NCBI GenBank assembly: GCA_946041635.1
Contig: CAMGDG010000006.1
Coordinates: forward strand, 1-39,199
Source of the DNA: an uncultured Clostridia bacterium
GTDB lineage: Bacteria > Bacillota > Clostridia > Oscillospirales > Acutalibacteraceae
Length of the DNA stretch: 39,199 bases
Reading direction: 5' to 3'
Position numbers and translations under genes: made by a program. The first letter of the stretch is position 1. Each line of letters opens with the position of its first letter. The notes under the pieces were generated by a model that saw only the letters and a list, made by a program, of their open reading frames with translations, did not search any database and had not been told where the DNA came from. Below, in pieces: positions 1 to 7,077 of this stretch.

Positions 1-487
1 TAAGCTGTTCTTTTGTAACATTTGTAAGCGCCATTTTGGTCTGGAATTTCAGGAGTGTTTCGGTGTAGCCGAGTTCTCTCTGTTCCAAAGTTTCACCAAC
101 GCAGATAATTGCTTTCAAACCGGCATTAAGTGCGGCAAGAGAACGAAGGTTAACGGTCTGGTCGGTTTCGCCGAAATATGTTCTTCTTTCGCTGTGGCCG
201 ATAACCACATACTCAACGCCTGCTTCTTTGAGCATATCGGCGGAAACTTCACCTGTATATGCGCCCGACGCTTTGAAATGGACATTTTCCGCGCCGATTT
301 TAATGTTGGAGCCTTTTGCAGCCTCAACAGCGGCGGGAATGTCAATAAAGGGTACGCAAAGTACTACATCACATTTGGCATCTGCAACCAAAGGTTTCAT
401 TTCTTCGATAAGTACCTTTGCTTCTGACGGGGTTTTGTTCATTTTCCAGTTACCTGCGATAACTGCTTTACGAAGTTCTTTTTTCAT
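1..487 (-). CDS. tpiA: Triosephosphate isomerase, 3'-truncated by contig edge
   Basis: Interconverts dihydroxyacetone phosphate and glyceraldehyde-3-phosphate in cytosolic glycolysis. Reading the minus strand from the ATG at 487 gives 162 codons without a stop before the contig begins. Visible family motifs are AGNWKMN (residues 11-17, substrate-binding Asn13 and Lys15), the catalytic-histidine motif GHSERR (97-102, His98) and ICVGE (128-132). About 90 C-terminal residues, including the catalytic Glu of the EPVWAIGTG region, lie off the contig. A GAGGAG ribosome site sits about 10 bases upstream. It follows pgk in the same direction after 65 bases, the usual glycolytic gene order, so co-transcription is likely. 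Identity is certain; only the end is missing. Confidence 0.97.
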   Translation of the reverse strand, partial: MKKELRKAVIAGNWKMNKTPSEAKVLIEEMKPLVADAKCDVVLCVPFIDIPAAVEAAKGSNIKIGAENVHFKASGAYTGEVSADMLKEAGVEYVVIGHSERRTYFGETDQTVNLRSLAALNAGLKAIICVGETLEQRELGYTETLLKFQTKMALTNVTKEQL

Positions 488-511
488 GAAATTTTACTCC
501 TCTTTACAAGT

Positions 512-542
512 TTACAGGTGAGTACAAAATACCCACCTGTAA
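512..542 (-). other. Intercistronic stem-loop between pgk and tpiA
   Basis: A 9-bp perfect inverted repeat (TTACAGGTG at 512-520, CACCTGTAA at 534-542) extends inward by three further pairs past one A-C mismatch, leaving a CAAAA loop. It lies just after the pgk stop. No T-run follows on the minus strand, so it is unlikely to be a full terminator. An RNA-stability or processing hairpin between the two glycolytic cistrons is more likely (inference). Confidence 0.55.
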
Positions 543-552
543 CCGTGATTTC

Positions 553-1746
553 TTATTTATCGTTCAATGCCGCAATACCGGGCAGTTCTTTACCTTCAAG
601 ATATTCAAGGGAAGCGCCGCCGCCTGTGGAGATATGGGACATCTTATCGGCAAAACCGAGTTTCTGAATCGCCGCAGCAGAGTCGCCGCCGCCGATGATG
701 GAAATTGCGCCGCTGTTTGCAATCGCAGTTGCAACTGCAACAGTACCTGCCGCAAAGTTTTCCCACTCGGAAACGCCCATAGGTCCGTTCCAAATAACAG
801 TACCTGCGTCTTTTACGGCGTCAGCAAAGATTTCCTGTGTTCTCGGTCCGATGTCTAGTCCCATCCAACCGTCGGGAATTTCGTCGGAATTCACAACCAT
901 TGCCTCGGTATCGGGCTTGTATTCCTTGCCCACCTTATTATCAACAGGGATTAAGAACTTAACACCTTTTTCCTCTGCTTTCTTCATCATTTCAGAAGCA
1001 AGCTCAACTTTGTCAGCCTCTAAAAGAGAATTGCCGATGCTGTGGCCCAAAGCCTTCATAAAGGTATAAGCCATACCGCCGCCGATAATCAAAGTATCGC
1101 ACTTATCGATCAAGTTTGTGATAACGCCGATTTTATCGGAAACCTTTGCACCGCCGAGAATAGCAACAAGGGGTCTCTTGGGATTTTCAAGCGCACCGCC
1201 GATAAACTGAATTTCTTTCTGAATAAGATAACCGCAAGCCGCAGGAAGGAATTCTGCAACGCCTGTTGTTGAAGAGTGTGCTCTGTGTGCAGAACCGAAT
1301 GCATCGTTTACATACAAATCTGCAAGAGCGGCGAACTTCTTGGAAAGTTCAACATCATTTTTGGTTTCGCCCGGCTCAAAGCGAACATTTTCGAGCAACA
1401 GCACTTCGCCGTCTTTAAGCTCTGCGGCAAGCTTCTGTGCGCTTTCACCTACAACATCGTCAGCCATTTTTACTTCCTGACCGAGAAGCTCAGAAAGTCT
1501 TGCTGCAACGGGCTTCATTGAAAACTCGGGATTAACCTCACCCTTCGGACGGCCGAGGTGTGAGCAAAGGATAACCTTTGCGCCGTTGTCAATAAGATAT
1601 TTGATTGTGGGCAATGAAGCGACAATTCTCTTATCGCTTGTAATTACCCCGTTTTCCATTTTTACATTGAAGTCACAACGGACAAGGACTCTTTTGCCCT
1701 TAACCTGAAGGTCTTCAACAGTTTTTTTGTTTAATGCACTGCTCAT
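553..1746 (-). CDS. pgk: Phosphoglycerate kinase
   Basis: Transfers phosphate from 1,3-bisphosphoglycerate to ADP, the first ATP-forming step of glycolysis; cytosolic. The 397-residue product has the normal length and both Rossmann-like lobes. Visible motifs: VRCDFN (22-27) and SHLGRPKG (62-69) for 3-phosphoglycerate, [22 protein letters not shown], the GPMGVSEWE hinge region, and the C-terminal nucleotide loop IGGGDSAAA followed by [16 protein letters not shown] chose the ATG at 1746 because AAAGGATG lies a normal distance upstream; an in-frame TTG at 1764 would swallow that site. It is followed by tpiA. A promoter-like TTGACA/TATGGT pair lies upstream. Confidence 0.98.
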   Translation of the reverse strand: MSSALNKKTVEDLQVKGKRVLVRCDFNVKMENGVITSDKRIVASLPTIKYLIDNGAKVILCSHLGRPKGEVNPEFSMKPVAARLSELLGQEVKMADDVVGESAQKLAAELKDGEVLLLENVRFEPGETKNDVELSKKFAALADLYVNDAFGSAHRAHSSTTGVAEFLPAACGYLIQKEIQFIGGALENPKRPLVAILGGAKVSDKIGVITNLIDKCDTLIIGGGMAYTFMKALGHSIGNSLLEADKVELASEMMKKAEEKGVKFLIPVDNKVGKEYKPDTEAMVVNSDEIPDGWMGLDIGPRTQEIFADAVKDAGTVIWNGPMGVSEWENFAAGTVAVATAIANSGAISIIGGGDSAAAIQKLGFADKMSHISTGGGASLEYLEGKELPGIAALNDK

Positions 1747-1780
1747 TGAAATACATCCTTTCAATTTGTTTTATAAATTT

Positions 1781-1808
1781 ACCATAATATATTTTATACT
1801 ACTGTCAA
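1781..1808 (-). promoter_or_regulatory. Putative sigma-A promoter of pgk-tpiA
   Basis: On the minus strand a perfect -35 TTGACA (1808-1803) is followed after 16 bases by TATGGT (1786-1781), four of six matches to the -10 consensus. The expected start point would leave a leader of about 30 bases before the pgk ATG. The surroundings are very AT-rich, so the exact -10 is uncertain. Confidence 0.5.
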
Positions 1809-1854
1809 GCATTTTTCAAGAGTAAAGAACAGATTTGTTAAAAAAATATCATTT

Positions 1855-2862
1855 TTACCGATTATATAAGTCCAAAATGGAATTAGTTTTGTCAATAATC
1901 ATATTTTTAAGCTCTTTCGGCGCTTTAACCTTTACATTTTTTCCATACTGCATAATCCAGGAAACAAGTCCGTCAGTTACCGCTGTATCAACCTTGGCGA
2001 GAAAGGTTTTGTCATCATAGGGGCGCATATAACATTTTTCTCCGAATTTATCTATAAATTCCTCGATAATTTCATTATTGCATATAAGCTCCACGGGCTT
2101 AATATCCCCCGAAAACATTGAAAGATGCTTCTTGGCGTAATCGGCAACATCAAAAGATGTTCTGTAAGGCGAGACCTCGGAAAAATGTCGTGCAGGCACA
2201 TCTGTAACGGTTACGCTTTTCAGTCTGTCGATACGCAGATGAATCAGATTATCGTATTTGCTGTAATTCCCCACAAGATAATAGTGATCATTTGACCAAA
2301 GAAGCGCATAAGGATTGACCGTCATACTCTTTTCTTCAAAAACAGCCTTTCCGCCGTCTGTAACCTTTCTTCGGCGGTAAACAACTTCAACTTGCAGTTT
2401 TTTTACAACTGCATTGTTAAGTTCATCAATGATATAAAAGATATTCTCATTGGCGCACTTATTACGGTTGTCAATATAAACCTGTTTTAGAATACGCTTA
2501 TAATTATATTCACTTGCAAACGCCGAAAACTTTTCCAGAAGCATTTTTGTCTTTTTAGCGGATATGAAATCAGCCGCTTGAACTGCATCTATCATCAGGC
2601 GAAGCTCGGGGATTTCAAAGCGGTTTGACGCCATAAAATACCCTCTGGGCGATTTGGATTTAATTATATCGTAGCCGTATTCAATAAGGCAGTCAATTGA
2701 ATCATATACAGTTTTTCTTTCGCAGGCAATACCGTAATCATTGTTAAGATAATCAATAATGTCAAACGCTGACAACGGGTGCTCCTCATCAGATTTTTTG
2801 CTGAGAATATCTATAATATACAGTAACCGTAATTTTTGTTTTGATGCACTTTTCATATTCAT
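1855..2862 (-). CDS. WYL-domain helix-turn-helix transcriptional regulator
   Basis: Predicted DNA-binding regulator of 335 residues. The N-terminal 80 or so residues form a winged helix of the HTH_11 type (KLRLLYIIDILSKKSDEEHP..., with a second recognition segment near GIACERKTVYDSIDCLIEYG). The middle and C-terminal part is a WYL domain, marked by NPYALLWSNDHYYLVGNY and HLRIDRLKSV. WYL domains are generally thought to sense ligands, often nucleic-acid related; the ligand here is unknown. The ATG at 2862 overlaps the TGA of the upstream GH2 gene as ATGA, so the two are translationally coupled. That makes control of its own operon, perhaps in response to a glycoside product, a reasonable but unproven guess. 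Confidence 0.9.
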   Translation of the reverse strand: MNMKSASKQKLRLLYIIDILSKKSDEEHPLSAFDIIDYLNNDYGIACERKTVYDSIDCLIEYGYDIIKSKSPRGYFMASNRFEIPELRLMIDAVQAADFISAKKTKMLLEKFSAFASEYNYKRILKQVYIDNRNKCANENIFYIIDELNNAVVKKLQVEVVYRRRKVTDGGKAVFEEKSMTVNPYALLWSNDHYYLVGNYSKYDNLIHLRIDRLKSVTVTDVPARHFSEVSPYRTSFDVADYAKKHLSMFSGDIKPVELICNNEIIEEFIDKFGEKCYMRPYDDKTFLAKVDTAVTDGLVSWIMQYGKNVKVKAPKELKNMIIDKTNSILDLYNR

Positions 2863-4613
2863 TTTACAAAATCCAACTTCTTGTTAATTTCAATGATAAC
2901 ATCTTCGTCCATTTTTATATGCTCACGGTCGTATGTAAGTATTCCGTTAACTTCATTTTCCACATCGCTGACCTGAGTATAAATTGTAACGCTCAATCCC
3001 CTGTCAATCAAGGGAATTATCTGCTTTTCGTGAAGCTTTTTATATGCCGCAGTCAATTTGTCTTTGTATTTATACATCATATAACCGAAGCTTTTGCGTT
3101 CGTCCCATGTATGATCGCTGACAATTCTGCTGTATCCGCCGAATTCGGTCAATGCAAAAATTCTGTTATCGGTTTTAGGCATACGAACCGGCAAAACATA
3201 CTTATGCATACTGTTAAAGTCCCCTGCGCCGTGGTCATACCAGCCGCTCGCATGGTCAACAAGGCGTGTGGGATCGAAATTTTTAACACTCGTTGCAATT
3301 TTTGCCGAGTCAAACTGCCCCCATCCCTCGTTAAAGGGAACCCAACAGCAAATTGATGTGTGATTAAACAACTGATTTAGCATTTCGTTCAGCTCACGCT
3401 TATAGTCATCACGCCATTTCTTTTCGGTACGCTTAAAAGTTTTATATTTACTGTCATTCACCTTGATATGCAGCAACGGCAGAACGCCCGCAACAAGAGT
3501 ACCGATATATTCGCCGCCGCTTACCATATCCTGCCAAACAAGCATTCCCAAACGGTCGCAGTGATAATACCAGCGGTCAAGTTCAACTTTAATGTGCTTT
3601 CTCAACATATTAAAGCCCAACCGCTTCATTGTTTGAATATCGTAAATCATTGCGTCGTCACAGGGAGGCGTCATACCGCCGTCCGACCAATAGCCCTGGT
3701 CAAGAAGGCCTTTTTGGAAATACGGCTCGTTGTTTAGGAAAAATCTCGGTACGCCGTATTTATCCTTTTCTATTGAATATTTGCGCATACCCACATAGCT
3801 TTTTACCGTATCAACCGTTTTACCGTCTTTTAAAAGTTCAAGCTTTAAATCATAAAGGAACGGATCTTCAGGCGACCAAAGCTTGATTTTGTCAAACTTA
3901 ATTTCACCGTCGAGAGAGATGATGTTTTCGGAAATGCTTTCACCGTTATCATACACGGTAACCTTTACTTCGCAATTCTCATCAGTAGCAAAAGTTTTGA
4001 TTTTCAAAAGCTTTTCGTCAATATCGGGAATCATTCTGAGCTTTTTTATATGACATTCATTTACAGCTTCAAGCCATACGCTCTGCCAAATACCGGAGGT
4101 TGCGGTGTACCAAAAGCCGTGGATATTAAGCACCTGCTTGCCTCTTTGCTGCCAACCTTTTTCTGTCGGGTCATAAACGCATACAATAAGTTCGTTTTCG
4201 CCGTCTGTCAGTAGGTTTGTAATATCAAAGGAAAAGGAGCAATATCCGCCCGAATGTGTACCTGCAAGGGCTTTGTTCACAAAAACCTTACATTGCCAAT
4301 CAACAGCCGCAAAATTGAGGATTATATGCTTGTTTTTCATTTCATCGGGTATAGTGAAAATCTTTTTATACCACAACCTCTGATTAGGCATAAGCGGCTT
4401 CTGAACACCTGAAAGCATGGATTCAACCGCAAAGGGAACAACAATTTCCCCGTCAAACTCCTCTGCCCATTCACATCCTGCCGATTTTATTGCATATTCA
4501 TATATTCCGTTTAAAGACATCCACTGCGCCCTTTCAAGCTGAGGTCGGGGATATTCAGGCAACGGATTATTTTTGTCAACACCGTCAGTCCATCTTGTTT
4601 TCAAAAAACCCAT
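2859..4613 (-). CDS. Glycoside hydrolase family 2 protein (beta-galactosidase/beta-glucuronidase-like)
   Basis: Predicted retaining beta-glycosidase of 584 residues. Domain order fits GH2: an N-terminal jelly-roll sugar-binding domain (about 25-185), a short Ig-like domain (about 190-280) and a C-terminal TIM barrel. Barrel motifs are GFNMLRKHIKVELDRWYYHCD (333-353, the family's GxNxxRxxH region), WVPFNEGWGQ (424-433, general acid/base Glu429 after Asn428) and ALTEFGG (487-493, nucleophile Glu490). No signal peptide, so it is cytoplasmic and should act on imported glycosides. Substrate cannot be read from sequence; beta-galactoside, -glucuronide and -mannoside are all possible. The ATG at 4613 has GGAGGAATATGT directly upstream. 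It heads a two-gene unit with the WYL regulator. A weak TAGACA/ATAAAA pair near 4646-4672 may be its promoter, back-to-back with that of tRNA-Leu. Confidence 0.92.
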   Translation of the reverse strand: MGFLKTRWTDGVDKNNPLPEYPRPQLERAQWMSLNGIYEYAIKSAGCEWAEEFDGEIVVPFAVESMLSGVQKPLMPNQRLWYKKIFTIPDEMKNKHIILNFAAVDWQCKVFVNKALAGTHSGGYCSFSFDITNLLTDGENELIVCVYDPTEKGWQQRGKQVLNIHGFWYTATSGIWQSVWLEAVNECHIKKLRMIPDIDEKLLKIKTFATDENCEVKVTVYDNGESISENIISLDGEIKFDKIKLWSPEDPFLYDLKLELLKDGKTVDTVKSYVGMRKYSIEKDKYGVPRFFLNNEPYFQKGLLDQGYWSDGGMTPPCDDAMIYDIQTMKRLGFNMLRKHIKVELDRWYYHCDRLGMLVWQDMVSGGEYIGTLVAGVLPLLHIKVNDSKYKTFKRTEKKWRDDYKRELNEMLNQLFNHTSICCWVPFNEGWGQFDSAKIATSVKNFDPTRLVDHASGWYDHGAGDFNSMHKYVLPVRMPKTDNRIFALTEFGGYSRIVSDHTWDERKSFGYMMYKYKDKLTAAYKKLHEKQIIPLIDRGLSVTIYTQVSDVENEVNGILTYDREHIKMDEDVIIEINKKLDFVK

Positions 4614-4672
4614 ACATATTCCTCCAATTCAAACATTATTTTCATTTTATAACAGATTTATGATTTTGTCTA

Positions 4673-4701
4673 TTGAAAACAGATATTTTTTTTGCTATAA
4701 T
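4673..4701 (+). promoter_or_regulatory. Sigma-A promoter of tRNA-Leu
   Basis: TTGAAA (4673-4678), a 17-base spacer and TATAAT (4696-4701). The predicted start is about 7-10 bases upstream of the mature tRNA 5' end, which is typical for a single tRNA transcription unit. Confidence 0.8.
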
Positions 4702-4716
4702 TCAAAAGAAATATAT

Positions 4717-4801
4717 GCGGGTATGGTGGAATTGGCAGACACGCAAGATTTAGGATCTTGTGCCGAGAGGTGTACAGGTTCGACCCCTGCTACCCGCACC
4801 A
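4717..4801 (+). tRNA. tRNA-Leu (anticodon UAG)
   Basis: An 85-nt class II tRNA. The acceptor GCGGGTA pairs with TACCCGC, and discriminator A and CCA are encoded. The anticodon stem CAAGA/TCTTG encloses TTTAGGA, giving anticodon TAG, which reads CUN codons. The extended variable arm TGCCGAGAGGTGT is typical of leucine tRNA. The T arm contains GGTTCGACCCC. Confidence 0.98.
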
Positions 4802-4803
4802 GA

Positions 4804-4844
4804 AAAGAAACCGCTTTTGTCTATCAGACAAAGGCGGTTTCTTT
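4804..4844 (+). terminator. Rho-independent terminator of tRNA-Leu
   Basis: Starting just after the tRNA CCA, a nearly perfect 19-bp stem (4804-4822 with 4826-4844, loop ATC) built around GAAACCGC...GTCT ends in TTTCTTTT. Its 3' arm runs directly into the 19-bp direct repeat at 4836-4854. Confidence 0.9.
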
Positions 4845-4854
4845 TCAACGAAAT
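4836..4854 (+). repeat. 19-bp direct repeat, copy 1
   Basis: GGTTTCTTTTCAACGAAAT occurs here and again, exactly, at 5523-5541. Each copy immediately precedes a modular palindromic repeat. The first half is also the 3' arm and T-run of the tRNA-Leu terminator. Confidence 0.85.
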
Positions 4855-5019
4855 TTGCCCTGACGGGCAAATGAAATAGCTCCGCTGTGAAATATTTACT
4901 TCGTAAATGTGAAATATTCGCTGACGCGAATGTAGACAAATTTCATTTCACATTGCGGCAAAGACGCAATATTTCACAATGACCGCAGGTCATTATTTCA
5001 CATCCGAAGGATATTTCAC
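4854..5019. repeat. Modular palindromic repeat (fishbone element), full copy
   Basis: Seven short hairpins are strung on 6-7-base linkers. In the left half the linkers read TGAAAT or GTGAAAT (near 4872, 4887, 4909); in the right half they read the reverse complement ATTTCAC (4945, 4971, 4995, 5013). The hairpins are TTTGCCC/GGGCAAA (4854-4871), AGC/GCT (4878-4886), ATTTAC/GTAAAT (4894-4908), ATTCGC/GCGAAT (4916-4931), ATTGCG/CGCAAT (4952-4970), AATGACC/GGTCATT (4978-4994) and ATCC/GGAT (5002-5012). The whole element is therefore a large dyad whose linkers can pair while each arm carries side hairpins. I do not recognise a named family. It fills the gap between tRNA-Leu and the VOC gene, where there is no coding sequence. 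Confidence 0.85.
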
Positions 5020-5048
5020 TTCACAATCCGTCCTTTCTGCTGTATAAT
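5020..5048 (+). promoter_or_regulatory. Putative sigma-A promoter of the VOC gene
   Basis: TTCACA (5020-5025), 17 bases, then TATAAT (5043-5048) preceded by TG (extended -10). The -35 hexamer abuts the last linker of the palindromic repeat, so the repeat edge appears to supply part of this promoter (inference). Confidence 0.65.
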
Positions 5049-5085
5049 CAGTTCGATAAATAAGAATTTGACGAGGAGAACGTAT

Positions 5086-5448
5086 ATGAAATACAAAGGA
5101 ACGCTTATAGTTGTTAAAGATTGTAACCGTGCGTTAAAGTTCTATAGTGATATGTTTGGATTTCAACTGCTTCAAGACAACGATGGGAATATGGAATTGA
5201 CGAATAATTTATATTTACAGGAATCGAGATACTGGGAACAATTCACAAAAAGAAGTGTAATTCCAAACAGTAATCAGTCTGAGCTGTATTTTGAAGAGCC
5301 CAATATAGAGCAATTTGTAGAGCGTCTTGAAACACTTTACCCTGAAATCGAATATGTCAATCACCTGATGACACACAGTTGGGGACAAAAGGTGGTCAGA
5401 TTCTACGATTTGGATGGTAACTTAATTGAAGTTGGAACACCGATATAA
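5086..5448 (+). CDS. VOC-superfamily (glyoxalase/bleomycin-resistance-like) protein
   Basis: A 120-residue single-module vicinal-oxygen-chelate fold protein. The pattern GTLIVVKDCNRALKFYSDMFG (5-25) followed by the C-terminal VVRFYDLDGNLIEVGTP (103-119) is the characteristic beta-alpha-beta-beta-beta pair of this superfamily. The first usual metal-ligand position (beta-1) is not His or Glu here, while Glu115 is kept, so metal dependence is doubtful. The superfamily includes lyases, dioxygenases and drug-binding proteins; no specific substrate can be assigned. The ATG at 5086 is chosen because GAGGAG (5073-5078) sits 7 bases upstream; an earlier in-frame TTG at 5068 has no such site. The gene stands alone, flanked by palindromic repeats and 19-bp direct repeats, which suggests acquisition as a small cassette (inference). 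Confidence 0.85.
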   Translation: MKYKGTLIVVKDCNRALKFYSDMFGFQLLQDNDGNMELTNNLYLQESRYWEQFTKRSVIPNSNQSELYFEEPNIEQFVERLETLYPEIEYVNHLMTHSWGQKVVRFYDLDGNLIEVGTPI

Positions 5449-5522
5449 TCAACAAATTCCAATTTGTCGAACAGAGCAGTCACACTACTTTTGCTTACTT
5501 TTACCTCTATTCTGCTCCGTTT

Positions 5523-5541
5523 GGTTTCTTTTCAACGAAAT
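5523..5541 (+). repeat. 19-bp direct repeat, copy 2
   Basis: Exact second copy of the sequence at 4836-4854, placed 75 bases after the VOC stop. The bases between, 5449-5522, hold no gene; GAGCAG at 5474-5479 and CTGCTC at 5512-5517 could pair across a long loop ahead of T-rich sequence, possibly a weak terminator for the VOC gene. Confidence 0.85.
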
Positions 5542-5641
5542 AAATCCCTTGCGGGATTTGTGAAATGCTCTCCGGGCGTGAAATATGCCTGTGTCATATG
5601 AGGGAACGAGTTTTATTTCATATTGCGGCAGAAATATTTCA
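5542..5641. repeat. Modular palindromic repeat, degenerate copy
   Basis: Same architecture as the element at 4854-5019 but eroded: hairpin AAATCCC/GGGATTT (5542-5559), linker GTGAAAT (5560-5566), weak hairpin GCTC/GGGC (5567-5577), linker GTGAAAT (5578-5584), then inverted linkers TATTTCAT near 5614-5621 and 5635-5642 around ATTGCGGCAG. The stretch 5449-5696 contains no credible gene. Confidence 0.7.
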
Positions 5642-5651
5642 TAAAACAGTC

Positions 5652-5681
5652 AAAAACCCCCTCGCAGTAATGCAAAGAGGT
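5652..5681 (-). terminator. Probable terminator of the glycosylation operon
   Basis: Downstream of the GtrA-like stop, on the minus strand, a 10-bp stem with G-U pairs (ACCTCTTTGC with GCGAGGGGGT, loop ATTACT) is followed by TTTTTG. In the opposite orientation the same arms contain A-C mismatches, so it is directional toward the minus strand. Confidence 0.65.
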
Positions 5682-5696
5682 CTTTTTTTCATACAG

Positions 5697-6122
5697 TTAT
5701 TTCTTTTTTCTGAACACAATCAATTTACTGAAAACATAATTCAAAACAATTACGAGCACGCTTACAAAAGCCTTCGCCCAAAAGCCGTCTATACCCAAAA
5801 AGCTTTGATTTAAGCCGAATTTAAAAAGCAAGGTAGGCAAAAGAATTTCAAGCGCACCCGTCGTAGCTCTTGAACCGATAAACGACACGCCCTCTTTAAG
5901 TACGGTACCGATGGACTTGTCCTTACTTTCAAATACAAAGATTTTATTTGTTACAAAAGCAAAAAGTACTGCAACAATCCATGCAAGTGCATTGCTCAAA
6001 GTCATTTCAAAAGAAAAAACTTTTATGCAAACTGTATACACAATCCAATTTACTGCCGTTGTTGCAACGCCGAAAATAATGTAGAGAATTATTTCCTTAT
6101 ATTTTTTAATTAAGTTAATCAT
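5697..6122 (-). CDS. GtrA-family membrane protein (putative polyprenyl-linked sugar flippase)
   Basis: A 141-residue protein with four predicted membrane segments (about 8-28, 35-55, 75-97, 110-132). The opening LIKKYKEIILYIIFGVATTAVNWIVYT and ALAWIVAVLFAFVTNKIFVF match the GtrA/DPMS-like Pfam family. Family members are thought to flip undecaprenyl-phosphate-linked glucose or similar lipid-sugars across the membrane. The ATG at 6122 overlaps the end of the GT2 gene by 8 bases and has GGAGAG upstream; a longer in-frame reading into the upstream gene is not favoured. It is the last gene of a three-gene operon, so this product would supply the lipid-linked sugar to the polytopic transferase encoded at 7071-8375. 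Confidence 0.88.
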   Translation of the reverse strand: MINLIKKYKEIILYIIFGVATTAVNWIVYTVCIKVFSFEMTLSNALAWIVAVLFAFVTNKIFVFESKDKSIGTVLKEGVSFIGSRATTGALEILLPTLLFKFGLNQSFLGIDGFWAKAFVSVLVIVLNYVFSKLIVFRKKK

Positions 6123-7077
6123 CTTTTCTCTCCGCAGAATCAAGATATTCTTTTGCAATATAAATAGGACGGCGTTTTCCTTCAATATACATTTTCGAAA
6201 TATACAATCCGATAATACCCAACAAAATCATTTGAATTCCGCCGATAAACAGAATGAGAACAATTAAAGTTGGATAACCGGGAATATCAATTCCGAACGC
6301 CAGCTTTTGGATTATAACAACAACCATATAAAGCAAAGAAAGAAAAGAACATATACCGCCTGCATAAGTTGCAAGTTTCAATGGGAATGTAGTAAAGGCA
6401 AGAATTCCCTCCATAGCATATTTAAAGAGTTTTCGGAAAGACCAGGAGGTTTTGCCCGCATTTCTTTCCTCGGCGATATACGGCATATAGTGGACATTAT
6501 ATCCTACCCATGAAAAAATACCTTTTGAAAATCTGAAATATTCTTTCATTTCCAATATCGACTCAACCATATTATGCCTGAATGTGCGGAAATCGCTGGC
6601 GCCTGACCGAAAATCAATTTCGCACACGGAATTTATGAACTTGTAAAAAGCCTTTTTGAAAAATGAGAGCACCTTTCCCTCACGCCTGTCCTGTTGGAAA
6701 GCGGCAACGCAGTCAAAATCATCGTTATTATCGAGAAAATCGACCATTTCAACTACAAGCTCGGGGCGTTGCTGCAAATCGGCATCAATAATTGTTACGT
6801 AATCGCCGACAGCTTTTTGAAGACCTGCATACATTGCCGCTTCTTTACCGAAATTACGCGAAAAGTTTACAAGCTTCAAATTATCTTCTTTTTCATAAAG
6901 CTTTTTTAATTTCCGCCATGTATTGTCCTTGCTGCCGTCATTGATAAATATAATTTCATAATTATCAACTTTTCCGTCAAAAGCTTTTTTACAAGCGGCA
7001 AGGAATAATTCAACATTGTCCTGCTCATTATAGCATGGAACAACCAAAGATAGTTTTACCTTACTCGTACTCACCAC
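6115..7077 (-). CDS. GT2-family polyprenyl-phosphate glycosyltransferase (GtrB/DPM1-like)
   Basis: A 320-residue membrane-bound transferase expected to move a sugar from a nucleotide donor to undecaprenyl phosphate at the inner face of the membrane. The N-terminal GT-A domain shows SLVVPCYNEQDNV (10-22), INDGSKDNT and IIDADLQQRPELV (96-108, metal-binding Asp98/Asp100), then ERNAGKTSWSFRKLF, a hallmark of the GtrB/bactoprenol glucosyltransferase group. Two C-terminal membrane helices follow (about 230-255 and 265-292). The start is GTG: 7077 is the longest form, while the GTG at 7074 overlaps the upstream stop as GTGA and is better spaced from AGGGGA (7083-7078). The donor sugar is not predictable. 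Confidence 0.92.
   Translation of the reverse strand: MVSTSKVKLSLVVPCYNEQDNVELFLAACKKAFDGKVDNYEIIFINDGSKDNTWRKLKKLYEKEDNLKLVNFSRNFGKEAAMYAGLQKAVGDYVTIIDADLQQRPELVVEMVDFLDNNDDFDCVAAFQQDRREGKVLSFFKKAFYKFINSVCEIDFRSGASDFRTFRHNMVESILEMKEYFRFSKGIFSWVGYNVHYMPYIAEERNAGKTSWSFRKLFKYAMEGILAFTTFPLKLATYAGGICSFLSLLYMVVVIIQKLAFGIDIPGYPTLIVLILFIGGIQMILLGIIGLYISKMYIEGKRRPIYIAKEYLDSAERKDD

Noticed and set aside
4573-4863. 96-codon plus-strand open frame
   Set aside because: It covers the tRNA-Leu gene, its promoter and its terminator.
4854-5019. CRISPR array
   Set aside because: The regular linkers are only 6-7 bases, the parts between are palindromes of varying length, and the linker is inverted halfway. 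No cas genes are present.
5565-5813. 82-codon plus-strand open frame
   Set aside because: It crosses the degenerate palindromic repeat, the operon terminator and the end of the GtrA-like gene in antisense.
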